A stretch of DNA of 64,000 nt, from the NCBI GenBank assembly GCA_029964075.1, contig CM057149.1, positions 20,846,197 through 20,910,196 of the forward strand, written 5' to 3'. The notes beneath the pieces are model-generated. The model was not told the DNA's origin. It did not search any database and was given only the letters and a program-made list of their open reading frames with translations. Positions 10,353-22,200 of the stretch are shown here, one piece after another. The first letter of the stretch is position 1, and every line of letters starts with the position of its first letter. The position numbers and the translations under genes were made by a program. This DNA comes from Patiria pectinifera (taxonomy: Eukaryota > Echinodermata > Asteroidea > Valvatida > Asterinidae).

Positions 10353-10464
10353 TATATTCCCCAATACCGATGTTCCCTAAACCCTAAAACCTAATCCTAT
10401 AACCCTAACCCTAATCCTAAGCATTTCGGGGAGCATCAGTATTGGGGAACATATAGGGAACATC
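10353..10464. repeat. hairpin with CCCTAA-like repeats
   Basis: About 10375-10420 holds degenerate CCCTAA/CCTAATC repeats. The flanks are inverted copies: TATTCCCCAATACCGATGTT on the left and CATCAGTATTGGGGAACAT on the right. It is therefore better seen as a small inverted-repeat element than as a true interstitial telomere. Confidence 0.6.
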
Positions 10465-10539
10465 TGGTAGACCCCATGTGATCATTAGAAACACACTCTT
10501 GTGGACAAACACAGGGCTGTTTCGGTAACTTTTTTTGTG

Positions 10540-11830
10540 ACATATATGTGACATAGTTTCAAGTATAAGTTCCATCCAGGAAGGATGTGTAGTATATATT
10601 AAATGGTGGCATTTAAATATATGAGTACATTCTCGTAGGGCTTTGAATTATGATGACGTCACATAAAAAGAAAAAAATGTTATTGTATTTTTATGTCATG
10701 TAAGGCTGATAGGACAACATGTGCGGTAGAGTGATCAGGATCAATACAGTTCTGTGCACATTTAATATGTCGTCACATGTCATGTGATGACGTCATCGTG
10801 ACGTCACTTCGATTTTCATCTATAACACATCCCGGTCTAGGTACGTACCAAGTTCCAACCCAAATCGGACATGTAGTTCTGTAGATAATGGCCTTCAAAA
10901 TATGCACATTTAATATGACGTCACATGTCACGTGATGACCTCATCGTGACGTTACTTCAATTTTCATTTATAACATATTCCGGTCTAGGTACGTACCAAG
11001 TTTCAACCCAATCAGACCTAGTTATGGAGATATAGGCCTTCAAAATATACACCTATATTGTGACGTCCTGGGTCACGTGATGACGTCATCGTGACGTCAA
11101 TGTTCGGCACACATCTTTAGATGCTGGTCTAAGTGTGTGTCGAGTATAAAGTCAATCGGATTGATTTTAGTGCCCAAAGTGCCTTCCACGATGAAAACGT
11201 GTACAAATGCTATGGGGAACGGCTGAAAAAAGGAAAAACCTAGATATCTATGTCTGTTTGCAACAGAACACAGGGCTTTTCCGCGTTATGTTTTTTTTTA
11301 TCAATAGCACGTCCCTGACAATACATGTACAACGTTTCAAAGTATACGGTACAAGCATTTTTTAAAATCTAGCATGTAGTCTGTGAGATATATTATCGTC
11401 AAAACGAAATACGTCCATATTAATTCAGACGTATCGGACTACGTTCATACGGAATGTTGACCCATTGGGACTGATAGTTTTCTCAATATGAGACTTTGAA
11501 AAATGACCCTTTATGATGATGTCACATGCCCTACGATGACGTACGTCATCTTGACAACACTTGTCAATGCACATTTATGCATTGTGGCCTTGGTTTGTAC
11601 CAAGTTTGATGTCAATCAGGTGAAAGGTTAAATTTTGGAAGCGGAATGAAATTATAAATATATTTAAAAAAATCATACAAAATTAACCAATGACGTCATG
11701 GTGACGTCCTTTCGAATGTTGCATAACTAGTACCATTATCTAGCTATATCCACCAAGTTTCACGACAATCGGACTTCCCTTATATGTGTTTTCAAAAATC
11801 GCAGTTCTGTAGATAGAGGACTTCACAAAT
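10540..11830 (+). repeat. CRE-rich tandem repeat region
   Basis: Three units of about 147 bp start at 10755, 10903 and 11049, each with ACGTGATGACGTCATCGTGACG or close variants. The first two also share CCGGTCTAGGTACGTACCAA and a run ending ATGGCCTTCAAAATAT. More diverged units with TGACGTCA-type words continue to about 11790. Each unit has one or two palindromes of the TGACGTCA type, the CREB/ATF binding word. Whether anything binds is unknown. Confidence 0.7.
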
Positions 11831-14194
11831 ATGACAAGTAAATATTTGAAATATAAAGCATTTACTCCTTTTCATTCATTTGAAACGAAGTAAACGCCTA
11901 TAGTGTAGCAAAAGCTAAAAGGTTAAAAACTAATGATTTTCAGATTTTAGCAAATGGTTTTTAGTAAAAGTGTTTGCTTAATTTTCATTCATACAGATGC
12001 GAGTAAATGCTTCAAAATTGGAAGTAAAAGAAAATACCATGTTTTATTCATACGAACATGGTATCATTTGTACTTTATGAACTTTGTTAATATTAATTTT
12101 TCGCGATTAACATATAATAAATGCTGTAGTTTTTGCGCAAAATTATTTGCTTTATAGTTTCAAGGTTGCCCCAACCCAGCCTTGTGAATGACAAGTGCAT
12201 ATCTGAAATCTGAAGCATTTACTCCCTTTTTATTCATACGAAACGAAGTAAACGATAAATATATTTTTTCTGGTAATAAAACCAAGGATTCCTCAAAAGT
12301 GCATGCCCCAGGCACTGTAGCTCGCAAACCCCGAAAAAACATGTAGAGAGAAGACAAAGAGAAGAAATTACAGTTTTAGAGGTGGGAGGAAAACCCCAGA
12401 AGAATAGTCTGGGGAAAGAGCAAATGGTTTTCAGTAAAGGCCTTTGATTAATTTTTATTCATACAGATGGGAGTATCGCAAATGCAAGTTTTTATTCATA
12501 CGAACTACCGTATGGTATTATTTGTACTTTTTCGCGATTAACATTAATAATGCAGCAATTTATGCACAGAATTATGTGCATTTATGTCGTATAATCCTCG
12601 CAGCGGATTTAGTTTAGCATTCGTTAGAACGCAGTGTTCGAGATCAAGATACAACAACTAACGGACAACGACACAGTTCTGCGATGTCTCTCTGATGAAC
12701 TTTTTATTCGATGAACCTAGAGTCTAACGGACTCTACAGACGGTTAATGGACGGTCCTTGACGGAATTTACAACCGGTCCATGACAGACGGTCTTCAACG
12801 GACCCCTGTACATTAAGAAATAATGCAAAACCTGGGTTTAAAATACTACTACTACAGTCATTGTACAATAGACCACAACACCCAGTTCAAAGTTCATAGT
12901 ACTGGTAACCAAAACACTATAAACAGTACATCAGCTGGTCCTCAATAGATGGAATGTGACAGGTTACATAACACTGTTTGGGCCAGACAGGGATTTGTCC
13001 TTGTCCTCAATTCAAGGTATTTAAAGTACCAGGAGCAAAACATTGACTGTACCATAAGATCAGAATAACATAGTGCATTAGCTACAGCCCAACTTGGAAA
13101 ATAGAATCAAATAAATATTGACTTATCAATTGGAATTGTGTAACCATTGTTTCCAAAAATACAGTACTCAATATCTGGGATTTAATTGTGGATCAAGAAC
13201 ACAACGAATCAAGAGCTAACCTGGATAAAGTTTAAGAACAGCCTGTACAGCTACATGTACATCAACTTCAACTCCATTTGCGTAGCTAGAAGCTATATAC
13301 AAAAGAATGACATAATGCTTGAACAAATGTTCCACAATATTATCAATGATACACTAATTAAGATACATGTTCAATTCACATTATCAATTTAAGTTGACTG
13401 CCGAACTTATTATTGTAAATTTCCAAGTTCAAACATAGTTCGTGTTAATAAAAATGCAACAATTATTCACACAATAATGGCTCAAGCTGCAGATAACTTC
13501 ATGCACAGAAATGCAAACAAATGATGCATGTACCACCAAATATAAGAATGAACTTCAATCAACATCACAACTACAGAACACAAACAGCTCTCAACTAGAA
13601 ACCTAGTCTCGAAATTACAACTCAAAATAACAAGACAAGAACTCACCCCTCTATGGCTACGACATTGGCTTGGCTTCAGTGGCCTGCTGGATGTGGGTGC
13701 AGACTGGTCTTTTGGCCCTGATGCGGGACCTTAAATACCCACTTTAGTTGGGTGATGGACACTTCCATCCATTTGCCGATTGGCTACATATTAAACTGAC
13801 TACTCCTTCCTTCTGAAATAATTTGCATATAAACTTTTTGATTGGCTAGTTTTTCAGGGAGTCCTATATATAGGTGAATCTGCTGATCAGCAAGATTTCT
13901 TCCAGGTCCCAACAACCTCCTAACCTTAATTGATTTGTCTCCACAGCTAGTGAAAGTGACATTCTTGCTACCAAAAATAGCTAGACATGGGCATGGGAAA
14001 ATCTCTCTAAAACAAAGGGTTTGGTTAGACCCAAGAATGAGACAGTGGTCTGGCAGGAGGCCATACCAATTACCAGCTCATTTTGGTTGTGAAAAGCTTC
14101 ATGAGTTCAGGTATCCTTGAGGATAGAAAACAACATAAAGAGGCCAAACACATGTAACATGTATAACACATATTTTCATTTCCCGACATTACCA
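11831..14194. other. non-coding, AT-rich, no gene recognised
   Basis: Short repeated words such as TTTTTATTCATACGAA recur at about 11980-12540, suggesting old repeats. A 61-codon frame at 13935-14120 follows an acceptor-like TCTCCACAG but has no recognisable domain. No RNA gene seen. Confidence 0.5.
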
Positions 14195-14530
14195 TAGACA
14201 AATATACAATTACTTTAATATACAATACAATCATAAAAACAAGGGAGCAGTAGGGTAGGATTCAGGGCAATGGGGGTTATTGGGGAGGGAAATGAGGGAA
14301 TAGGACGGAACAGGATGGAAACACTAGGTCGGGCAGGTTAGGGCCATTTTGGGATGGGCAGGACTGGATTGAGTTGGGTATGGACCAAGTGAGTTATAAA
14401 AAAAACAAGTGAGAAAAAAAGTTATGGAAAAACACAGCAAGGGAAGAAATAAAACTATCTGGTGAAGGTTGAGTTAAAAATCTGAATAGCCCATGATATG
14501 GTAAAAATGAAGATTTTGAACCTATTTGTT
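14195..14530 (+). repeat. dispersed repeat, copy 2 (uninterrupted)
   Basis: Second copy of the repeat at 413-1305. At 14293-14300 it has a single GAGGGAAT, which is the empty target site of the hAT-like element in copy 1. An intact tRNA gene follows about 190 bases downstream. Confidence 0.8.
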
Positions 14531-14703
14531 TTGAGACTTAAGTTCAACTTGACGTACTGTACCAGATCGAATACGGTACAAAATTGTCAAGTGAATAAAA
14601 AAGAAAGAAAGATGAGAATTGACATTGTGTCAGGCATCTTTGTATACTGAAATAAGTGGAATTCAATAAAGTGAAATAAACATTCAATTTAGTGAAGAAA
14701 ACA

Positions 14704-14708
14704 AAAAT
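14704..14708 (-). terminator. RNA polymerase III terminator
   Basis: Five T residues on the minus strand, seven bases after the end of the tRNA-Glu gene, as expected for polymerase III termination. Confidence 0.75.
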
Positions 14709-14714
14709 TCACGC

Positions 14715-14786
14715 TTCCCACACCGGGAATCGAACCCGGGCCACGGCGGTGAGAGCGCCGGATCCTAACCACTAGACCATATGGGA
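14715..14786 (-). tRNA. tRNA-Glu (CTC)
   Basis: Minus strand, 72 bases including the discriminator. The acceptor stem TCCCATA pairs with TGTGGGA, the D-arm carries TAGTGGTTA, the anticodon stem-loop is CGGCG-CTCTCAC-CGCCG with anticodon CTC, and the T-arm is CGGGTTCGATTCCCG. The internal promoter boxes (TGGTCTAGTGG and GGTTCGATTCC) are intact and an oligo-T terminator follows. It matches the animal tRNA-Glu pattern; the main difference from the usual sequence is in the acceptor stem. CCA is not encoded, as expected in a eukaryote. It looks functional. Confidence 0.94.
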
Positions 14787-14920
14787 TTTGCTTGTCCACA
14801 CTTGGAATTCATGCCTTATAAATAATCACGGCTTTCCATCCGGCAGTACGACCGATCGCGCCCTCACACGACGTACGTGTCACATGGAGGACGTACGGAT
14901 ACCGGCGCGGCCATTTATAC

Positions 14921-16717
14921 GGTAGCGCCAGTATCACAACTCCAGCAGTACCACTAATCATAATTTATGCCGTGTACAGTGCAGCGTCATCAAACTTATG
15001 AATTATGTACATCGTCGGTCCGCGCGTGATCGTCGTGTGCATGTCCTTAGGCGCAGGCCCACCAGCACGGTCACCCCTACATGTACATGTGTACATGTAT
15101 ACCCATGGTTCCGTACGTAATTTTACCGGGCATAACATGTACAATATTACGACTTGGCCATGATTGCCGTACACGCGACCTTCGATACCCCCTCCTCCTG
15201 CAATCGGTGCGGTACTGTCCCCCCATGATCTCTATACTTGTTTTATAGCTGCATGGGTTAAAACCATTGATCTCCATTAGTAAAGTCATCAATGTAATGG
15301 AGATCAATGGTTAACAAACAGAGCAAGTTAAACGAGAACTATGCCCGGTTATCTTTATCATCATTGTAGGAAAATTTCGAATTAATTAAATCAAATCAAA
15401 ATGTGTTTGGTGATGTTGACAAGTTAAAAAAAAAAGGGAGGCACCGGCAAAAGCAACAACAAAACAGGCCCAATATTTTTTCCGTTAAAGCACAAATTCC
15501 AATTTGAAATTTTGTAAGACAAAATAATATACACGTACTCCAAAAATTAGGAAGAACGATAAAACTTGATCCACCGTGACTCGTCAGCTCATGGTGTTGC
15601 TTGAGATCTAATGCCGCTTGGAGGTGGTATACATACCCAAAATTGGCCCTAATGCAAACATCAAAATTTGGGAGATTCGCCATGTTGTTTGCGACCATAT
15701 GCGCTTCTCCTAATGCACCGTTTAAGCTTGCATGGTGGGCCCTTACGTTTTCCTCGATTAAAAAAAAAATATGGTAATTTTCTTGGTAAAACCATGGAGG
15801 AATAAAACCACCAGCCCTCTTTGGCACAAATCATTACACAAACTTTTTCTGCATGCAGGGAAAGTGTCAGCTTCACAGTTAATCTCATTAGCATCTCCAA
15901 GGATTTCTGTGGTTATGGCGTTTCGCAGTCCACGGATGCACACGGAAGTAATTGAGATTTTTCGTAAGGGAACATTTTTTTTTCAATTCAACGACAGAAA
16001 TAAGATTTTGATATTACAGATTTAAATCCATTAATTCAAAATAAATTCTTTATTCAATAGCTTTTAGTAAATATTAACAAGGTTTTTGTAAATATGGTAA
16101 GTTGTATGGTTTCAAAAGGAAAAGAGTAAAAATAAACAAACTAAATATATGCAAGCATTCACGATAAAGTGTTCCTACCTACTTTTTGAATGCTAAATGT
16201 AATAATAAATCATGGAAGAATATGCATGGGACCCGAATCATCTGCCCAAGCCGGTTAATTTAACATTGGTCGTTTCAAAAACGAAGGCTCCCCTTATCTA
16301 TTCGTATGATAATTTTTAAGCGCACGTTGATCGACTAAAATGCCGACACTGTGTAAAAAAGTATCCGCCGAGCACAATATATCCGTTTTCGTTTTGTACT
16401 ACCGTTGACGAATTACAGATCAGTTAGCCCAAGTACAAGTAATTCTACCTCCGTGGTACAACCGATTGCACTAGTTAGTTTGGGATGGGAAGGATGACAT
16501 GTCACACTGAGCTGCCCCTGCTCAAACACAAGTTACATTCCGAAAGTTGACCGATCATTAGATGCGAAACCGGCCTCCCGCTCTCCGGAGCTCCGCCACT
16601 GATCGCCATCGATACTGCATATTTTAAGTCCTGTGACGTGACGTACCTGACTTGTGGTGACGTAAGCATAAATTATCATAAGTGATACTGCTGGAGTTGT
16701 GATACTGGCGCTACCCA
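14921..16717. mobile_element. inverted-repeat pair, possible 1.8-kb DNA transposon
   Basis: 14921-14971 and 16666-16717 are inverse copies of about 50 bases sharing GGTAGCGCCAGTATCACAAC then TCCAGCAGTA, with a few changes towards TAATTTATGC. The 1.7 kb between them has open frames on the minus strand (about 15396-15943), none with a transposase motif I recognise. It could be a decayed transposon or simply two opposed copies of a short repeat. Confidence 0.5.
15257..15315. repeat. short hairpin
   Basis: GTTAAAACCATTGATCTCCA at 15257-15276 pairs with TGGAGATCAATGGTTAAC at 15298-15315, apart from one unpaired A pair, around a loop of about 13 bases. A small MITE-like palindrome; no gene nearby. 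Confidence 0.75.
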
Positions 16718-17094
16718 TTTATACACCCAAGTTATACGGCCGTATTTCAGATTTAGCACCGTCGACAAATGAAATCAATTAAAGCAAATCAAAACTGAGA
16801 AGGAATAATTTCATAATGCCAAGGGTAAGTTCCATTGTTTTTTTGTCTTTGTAAAAATGTAACGAGATAGTTGTGAAGGAGAAAAATATACGAGGAATAT
16901 CAGCAGTTCAAACAACCAACGTCAACACAAACGCTCAGTCTTACATTTGTCTTATTCCTCCATGGTCAGACACTTTCACTTTTCACTCAAGTTTCAACTT
17001 AATTCAGTTCAACATGTGCTGTGTTCAACATGCAATGATGCATGTACCGGCCTTGATGAAAGCTAGTCCAAGTAAGTAGACAGTAGAAGAAATG
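16718..17094. other. no gene recognised
   Basis: A short ATG-CCA-AGG followed by GTAAGT lies at 16816, and a 68-codon frame at 16873-17079, but no protein family can be recognised and there is no supporting context. Confidence 0.4.
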
Positions 17095-17966
17095 GAGTAA
17101 CTATAGAATGCAGGGCCACGCACGCCGGAGCAAGGTTTTTTCTGTACTTGGAGGCGTGGATCGTGGCCGGCGATGTGAGAACCTATTTGTTCCTACGCCT
17201 GAGTCCTAGGGCTAGGTCCCCACTTCTTCCTTTTTACTACTGCTACATTGGTGTATGTACATGTGTGTGTGCTGAATTTGTCCATGTCTGACGTTTTCTG
17301 TGTGATAATGAACAAAATGTAGATGTTTTTATTTATAAATAAATGTAATTTCTTAATGTTCTTATTGTATCACTGATGTGAATAACAATAAAGGTATTTA
17401 ATAATATGCAGACCTGCAAAAAAGTGGTAAGTACAGCGAATGCACTTCTCTTCTCATCAAGGAAGGGAGGGGGCGCTTGTAAATGTGTCAGGGTACTGGA
17501 GCTGTGGAGGCGCGGAGTCGCCGAGACGCGCGCCAATAGAGGGCGCAATTCTCGGCGGTATATTTTTGAGAACGAAGCATCCATATCCATTTTTAATTTC
17601 CTCGCAAAGGAAGGGAAGGCGACAGGGCAATGGAGCCGTGGATCCATATCCATTTTTAATTTCCTCGCAAAGGAAGGGAGGGCGACGGGGCACTGGAGCC
17701 GTGGAGGCGCGGAGTCGCGCGCCGATAGAGGACGCCATTCTCGGCGGTATTTTTTTGAGAACGAAGCATCCTATCCATTTTTAATTTTCTCGCAAAGGAA
17801 GGGAGGGCGACAGGGCACTGGAGCCGTGGAGGTGCGGAGTCGCGGAGACGCGCGATGATAAAGGGCGCAATTCTCGGAGGTAGGTCGACTGCGGCTCCAT
17901 GCCTCCACTCAGCCGTACGGAGGCGCGGATGTAGAGTGGAGTGGCCCTGCATTCTATAGTTGTACC
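17095..17966. mobile_element. MITE family with AACTATAGAATGCAGGGCCAC ends
   Basis: Left end AACTATAGAATGCAGGGCC at about 17099 and right end GGCCCTGCATTCTATAGTT ending at 17961 are inverse copies. Inside are three tandem-like units of CCATTTTTAATTTCCTCGCA with AAGGAAGGGAGGGCGAC and a GGAGCCGTGGA link (about 17580, 17643 and 17769). Further ends of the same family occur alone at 4841 and at 18462-18486. Frames across the units are open but are repeat artefacts. Confidence 0.75.
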
Positions 17967-17999
17967 GGTTTTTTTTGGTAAAACAAAGACGATCGTGTA

Positions 18000-18290
18000 T
18001 CTATGGGCCCAGTTCCTATAAGGGAACAAAATCTAGCCTACTTTTAAATTATTTGACCTACCAAAATAGTTGGGGACATTAAGAACATACAGGTATGTCA
18101 TAGATAAAGGGCAAGGCTTTAAATTTTCAGGGAAATTTGGGAGTAAATTGACGATGACAACGACAAAATGCAACACGAAAATAAAGATGGCGTATATTGG
18201 CGATCACTGCGCGATGTACCATGAGCATGTAAGCCGCGCTGCACAGCACCAACCGGCCCGCAAACCGCATAGGAAAATTGTAATATCGTA
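18000..18290 (+). repeat. diverged partial copy of the 22994-23425 MITE
   Basis: Shares, in inverse orientation to the other copy, GGTATGTCATAGATAAAGGG, ATTTTCAGGGAAAT-type and GAAAATAAAGATGGCG words with 22994-23425. It also has AACAAAATC next to a TTCCTA word. The far end may be near 18931, where CTTCACAATCGCCC occurs. Confidence 0.6.
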
Positions 18291-19151
18291 AAAAACTTAT
18301 GCACCTATCAAATACATCTACGTTCATACTGTACCGGTACCCGCGTACGCACAGGAGAAGTCTCATATACCAAAGTTGCTTCGTTCTCAAGAGTGCCATT
18401 CTACTCAACGACCCCACTCCTCACATCGCATCCAACTACAAAAAAACCCCACCTTTTCTGGCGTGGCCCTGCATTCTATAGTTGCTCCAAAAAAACTACG
18501 GAGTAATTGCAGAATACCCCGCCACTCGAAGATCACCCCCTAAAATTCAATGGCTACGCCGTCGAAGGAGCTAAAAAAAAGTCTAAACAAAGTCAAGGTC
18601 CCGATCCCGGAGTGGCTATGCCGATACGGGGATACGGAGTAGGATTGAGTAGGGGAGGAGCGCAAGAGGGTGCTGTTTTCCCTTAAAAAAAAATCCTTCA
18701 ACATGTTCAAGGGGATGATGAATCGGTATACATACATGTACAACGTAAATTGAATGGGGAAGATGAAAAAAAGACTAGGCCTTACTACCAAAAGATACAA
18801 TTACAAAACTATAAGTTCACTACAATTAAAAAAAAGACTGCTTAAATAGGTTTCAGAAGTGATTTTGCAATGATACATGATAAAAACGCTCTTGACTCTA
18901 ACTTGACCAAAAACTAGGTAGGGGCCTCCCCAACTTCACAATCGCCCTGTTGCTTTGTGAATAGAATTTGACTGCGTGATATCAGCAACATACATTCTGA
19001 AATCTAATTTCTGCCAAAGAACAAATACCATATAATTTGGTTTTGCCCAAAGGTTCTTATTTGTGAGTTTTTTTTTTATAACTCCTGTTTCAAGCATCAG
19101 GAAGATTTTGTAGCCGTGCTGAACGACGAAAGCTGACACCTTATTTAAGGC
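18291..19151 (+). other. region upstream of IPPK
   Basis: Contains the solo MITE end at 18462-18486, then unique sequence. The IPPK promoter and 5' leader should lie here, but I see no TATA box or other decisive element. The first coding ATG at 19152 follows GCAT-type AT-rich sequence. Confidence 0.4.
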
Positions 19152-19244
19152 ATGGCTTGCAATGGAACAGATTTTTTGCTGTCTGTCAAAGACTGGCATT
19201 ACCGAGCTGAGGGCAACGCCTCTTTTGTCATCTTTAACCCCACG
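19152..19244 (+). CDS. IPPK: IPPK coding exon 1
   Basis: Residues 1-31, phase 0 at its end. Carries DWHYRAEGNASFVI, the nucleotide-binding glycine-rich loop at the N-terminus of the kinase. Donor ACG|GTGAGT. Confidence 0.9.
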
Positions 19245-22200
19245 GTGAGTCTAATAGCTTAACGGAGCAGTAGTTTTTATACAGAATCTGAAGTCATTCT
19301 TCCATCATTACAGTGCCAGGATTGGACTGCAGAAGTTTACCTGTTGTTGCAACTTACAACTTTAATCACTTCGTTGTGGGCTGGTCAATATCAAAAAAAA
19401 AATTGGCATTTACATTTCCTCCCCTGACCTCCCTCCTCAAAGGGGGAACAAAATAACACCAATATAACACGTTTTGGTGACTGTTTTCATGACTGACCAA
19501 TTCCCCCTGAATTTCGTTTAGGTTGAAATATTTCCCGATATGTTTTTTTTATAATGTGTATTTATAATTCATAAGATGGAATTTTGCGCCAGGGTGATGT
19601 AAATCAAATTTGGTTTTGCCCTTCACCGATGTACATTTATATTACACTGTATACTCAGTGTGCTACCTCCTGAGTGAAAGTTGGGAAAATCACTCGGGTG
19701 GGACTCGAACCCATGACCTCCTGCTTTCTAGAGCAGATGTGTACCACTTGATCACCGAGCTAACGGGATCGATTGGCTGGCTTGAATCTGATGTACAAGT
19801 ACATACATGTAGCAGTGGGTACCGCATTAACTATTTATAAGATGGAATTTTGCGTCGGGGTGGTGTAACTCAAATTAGGTGTTGCCCTTCACCGATGTAT
19901 ATTACACGGTATACTCAGTGTATTTATAAAGCGCACAAGGCGCTACGTCATTATTACCCTGCTTATTGTACCCATGAAACATTCCAAAGATAATGTTAGC
20001 TCTCTGGGGAGTATAAATGTATACAGCTTGATGCTGCCATTTCGGCGCTAAGTAACTGAATTCAATCACAATAACCATGTCTGCTCTTACAGGTACCCAC
20101 ATTTACTCATGGGTGGGGGAAGAAGCTATGAGTGACAAAGTGTCTTACCCAAGGCACACGCACCATAGCCGCAGGCTGGACTCGAACCCACTACCTGCAG
20201 AATTACCCGCAGACCACAAATTCAGTGCTCCAGACCACTAGGCCACGGCACATTTTAAGACGTGGACTTTTAAAATATGCTAACCTAGAATTGACGAAGA
20301 TCCTCCAGCCAAAAAACACAGATGATTACACAGTTATGCAAATGTATAATGTGTGCATGATTTGATGGGCATATTTACAACTTCTTTTGTAGACACGGAC
20401 GATACTGAAATTACGGAAGAGATGTGCTTCCAAGGATTTATCTTTTGAGGTAAGATTGTAATTGTATTTAGAAGTACAGCAGGAAAATGTCCATATTAAC
20501 CCTAACCTGCCTCAATCTTCCAAAATCCTCCTGGCGGTTTTCAGTGGAGGATTGAGGAGGATTGAGGATGGATGGTGTTTGAGAAACATGAGGAATTTGG
20601 AGGATTGAAGATGAATGGTGTTGAAGCACATGAGGATTTTGGAGGATCGAGGATGGATGGTGTTTGAAGAGGAAGATGATTTTGGAGGATTGAGGATGGT
20701 TGTATTTTGAGAGGCAGGACTGTCTGACGATTTTGAAGGATTGAGGTGCTGGGTATCCCTCCTTTAAACATGAGTGCAGCATTTTGGAGGATTTTGGAGG
20801 ATTGAGGATGGTTCCTTGCAATTAGGGCATAGAGGGTTGGGATTAATTTTGGTTTTATGTAATAATAAAGAGAAATTTTCAAATTAGCCCTAACTCCCTA
20901 AATATAAGTAGACCTACATGTACTGGGAACCTTCCTTTGAAATAAAAATCCACCAAATTCATCACTCTGGGTTGTGCAGAAAATGCGTCGGTACCAAATC
21001 CGCCAAAATCAACCAAAGTCATCCAGTAAACAAAAACCCTAACCCCCCAGTAGTTCCCCAGGACTACCCTGCTAAATCCAACAGAGGCTGACAGTTACTC
21101 ATATATGAGTTTCCTGCTCAGTCCAACCCAGTCCCACACAACCAAACTTGCCTAGTTGTGTTGGGTGCCTGAACGTATAAAATGACTGGCATGCTCAATC
21201 CAACAGAATCCAACTCTGTCTTATTTTTTTTCTGTACAACTTGGTGATATTTACCAGTACCCAACAGACTCCCACTCTGAATGTTTTCAGTTGCCTGCTG
21301 AATCCAACAGATTTCAACAGGAATAGATTCAAGGGGTTTACACCTCCGTCCAACAGGCCCCAACGGAAATGTGAAATCGTTGGATCCTGTTGGATTGAGC
21401 AGGGTTAGGGTTAATATCAAATCCACCAGTGACAGTAGTGGTGGATTTTGATGAATTCCGTACCAATTACTTATATAAAAACTAATTACTGTAATTTTCG
21501 GAATATAAGCCGCAGCTTATACTTGGAATTTGCCCATAAAAATGTGTACTGCGGCTTATACACAGGGTGGCTTATACGCCAAGCCTTGAAGAATAAAAAT
21601 GACATAATTTACATGTGTATTTAATATATTGGTGTAAGAAAACATCTGTTGCTGAATTAACCTGACCGCAGGAGATTACCGCGGCTTATACGTTGAATTT
21701 GCCCATGAAAATGTGTACTGCGGCTTATACACAGGGCAGCTTATACGCCGAGCCTTGAAAAATAAAAATGACATTTACATGTGTATTTAATGTACTGGTA
21801 TAAGAAAACATCTGTTGCTGAAATGAATTATCAATTAAGAAAGTCATTAACAAACTGAACGCATGTCCCACGAAAAGGTACCGAGCGGTAAAAAGTACGG
21901 CAGGCCGGCCGGCCATGCGTGAGTGAAAGCTCACGGTCTCTTCGACGCTGCTTTCGACCAGCCGTACGTGATACTAGTGCTGCTGCATGCGCTGTATTCC
22001 CGATCCCGGCCCCTTGTAGACCACACCATTTGTGGTAATAAAGGGGTGTACCTTCTTGGGAACAATAATTACCAATATTTCCACTGTTTTAAAAAAAGAA
22101 AAAAGACAACTAACACTTTTTATATGGAGTTCGAAACATTTCTTTATTCGATAATCAGTTGTTCAACGTTACAATATTTTTTTTTCTTGAAACGTATTCA

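Noticed and set aside
10375..10420. Interstitial telomere
   Set aside because: The CCCTAA units are few and degenerate and sit in the loop of an inverted repeat, which suggests a small mobile element.
17406..18029. Overlapping frames of 80-150 codons on both strands
   Set aside because: They lie within a MITE with tandem internal units; no family motif.
19690..19770. A functional tRNA gene
   Set aside because: It has A- and B-box words, but stems are imperfect and the body belongs to a SINE with flanking repeats.
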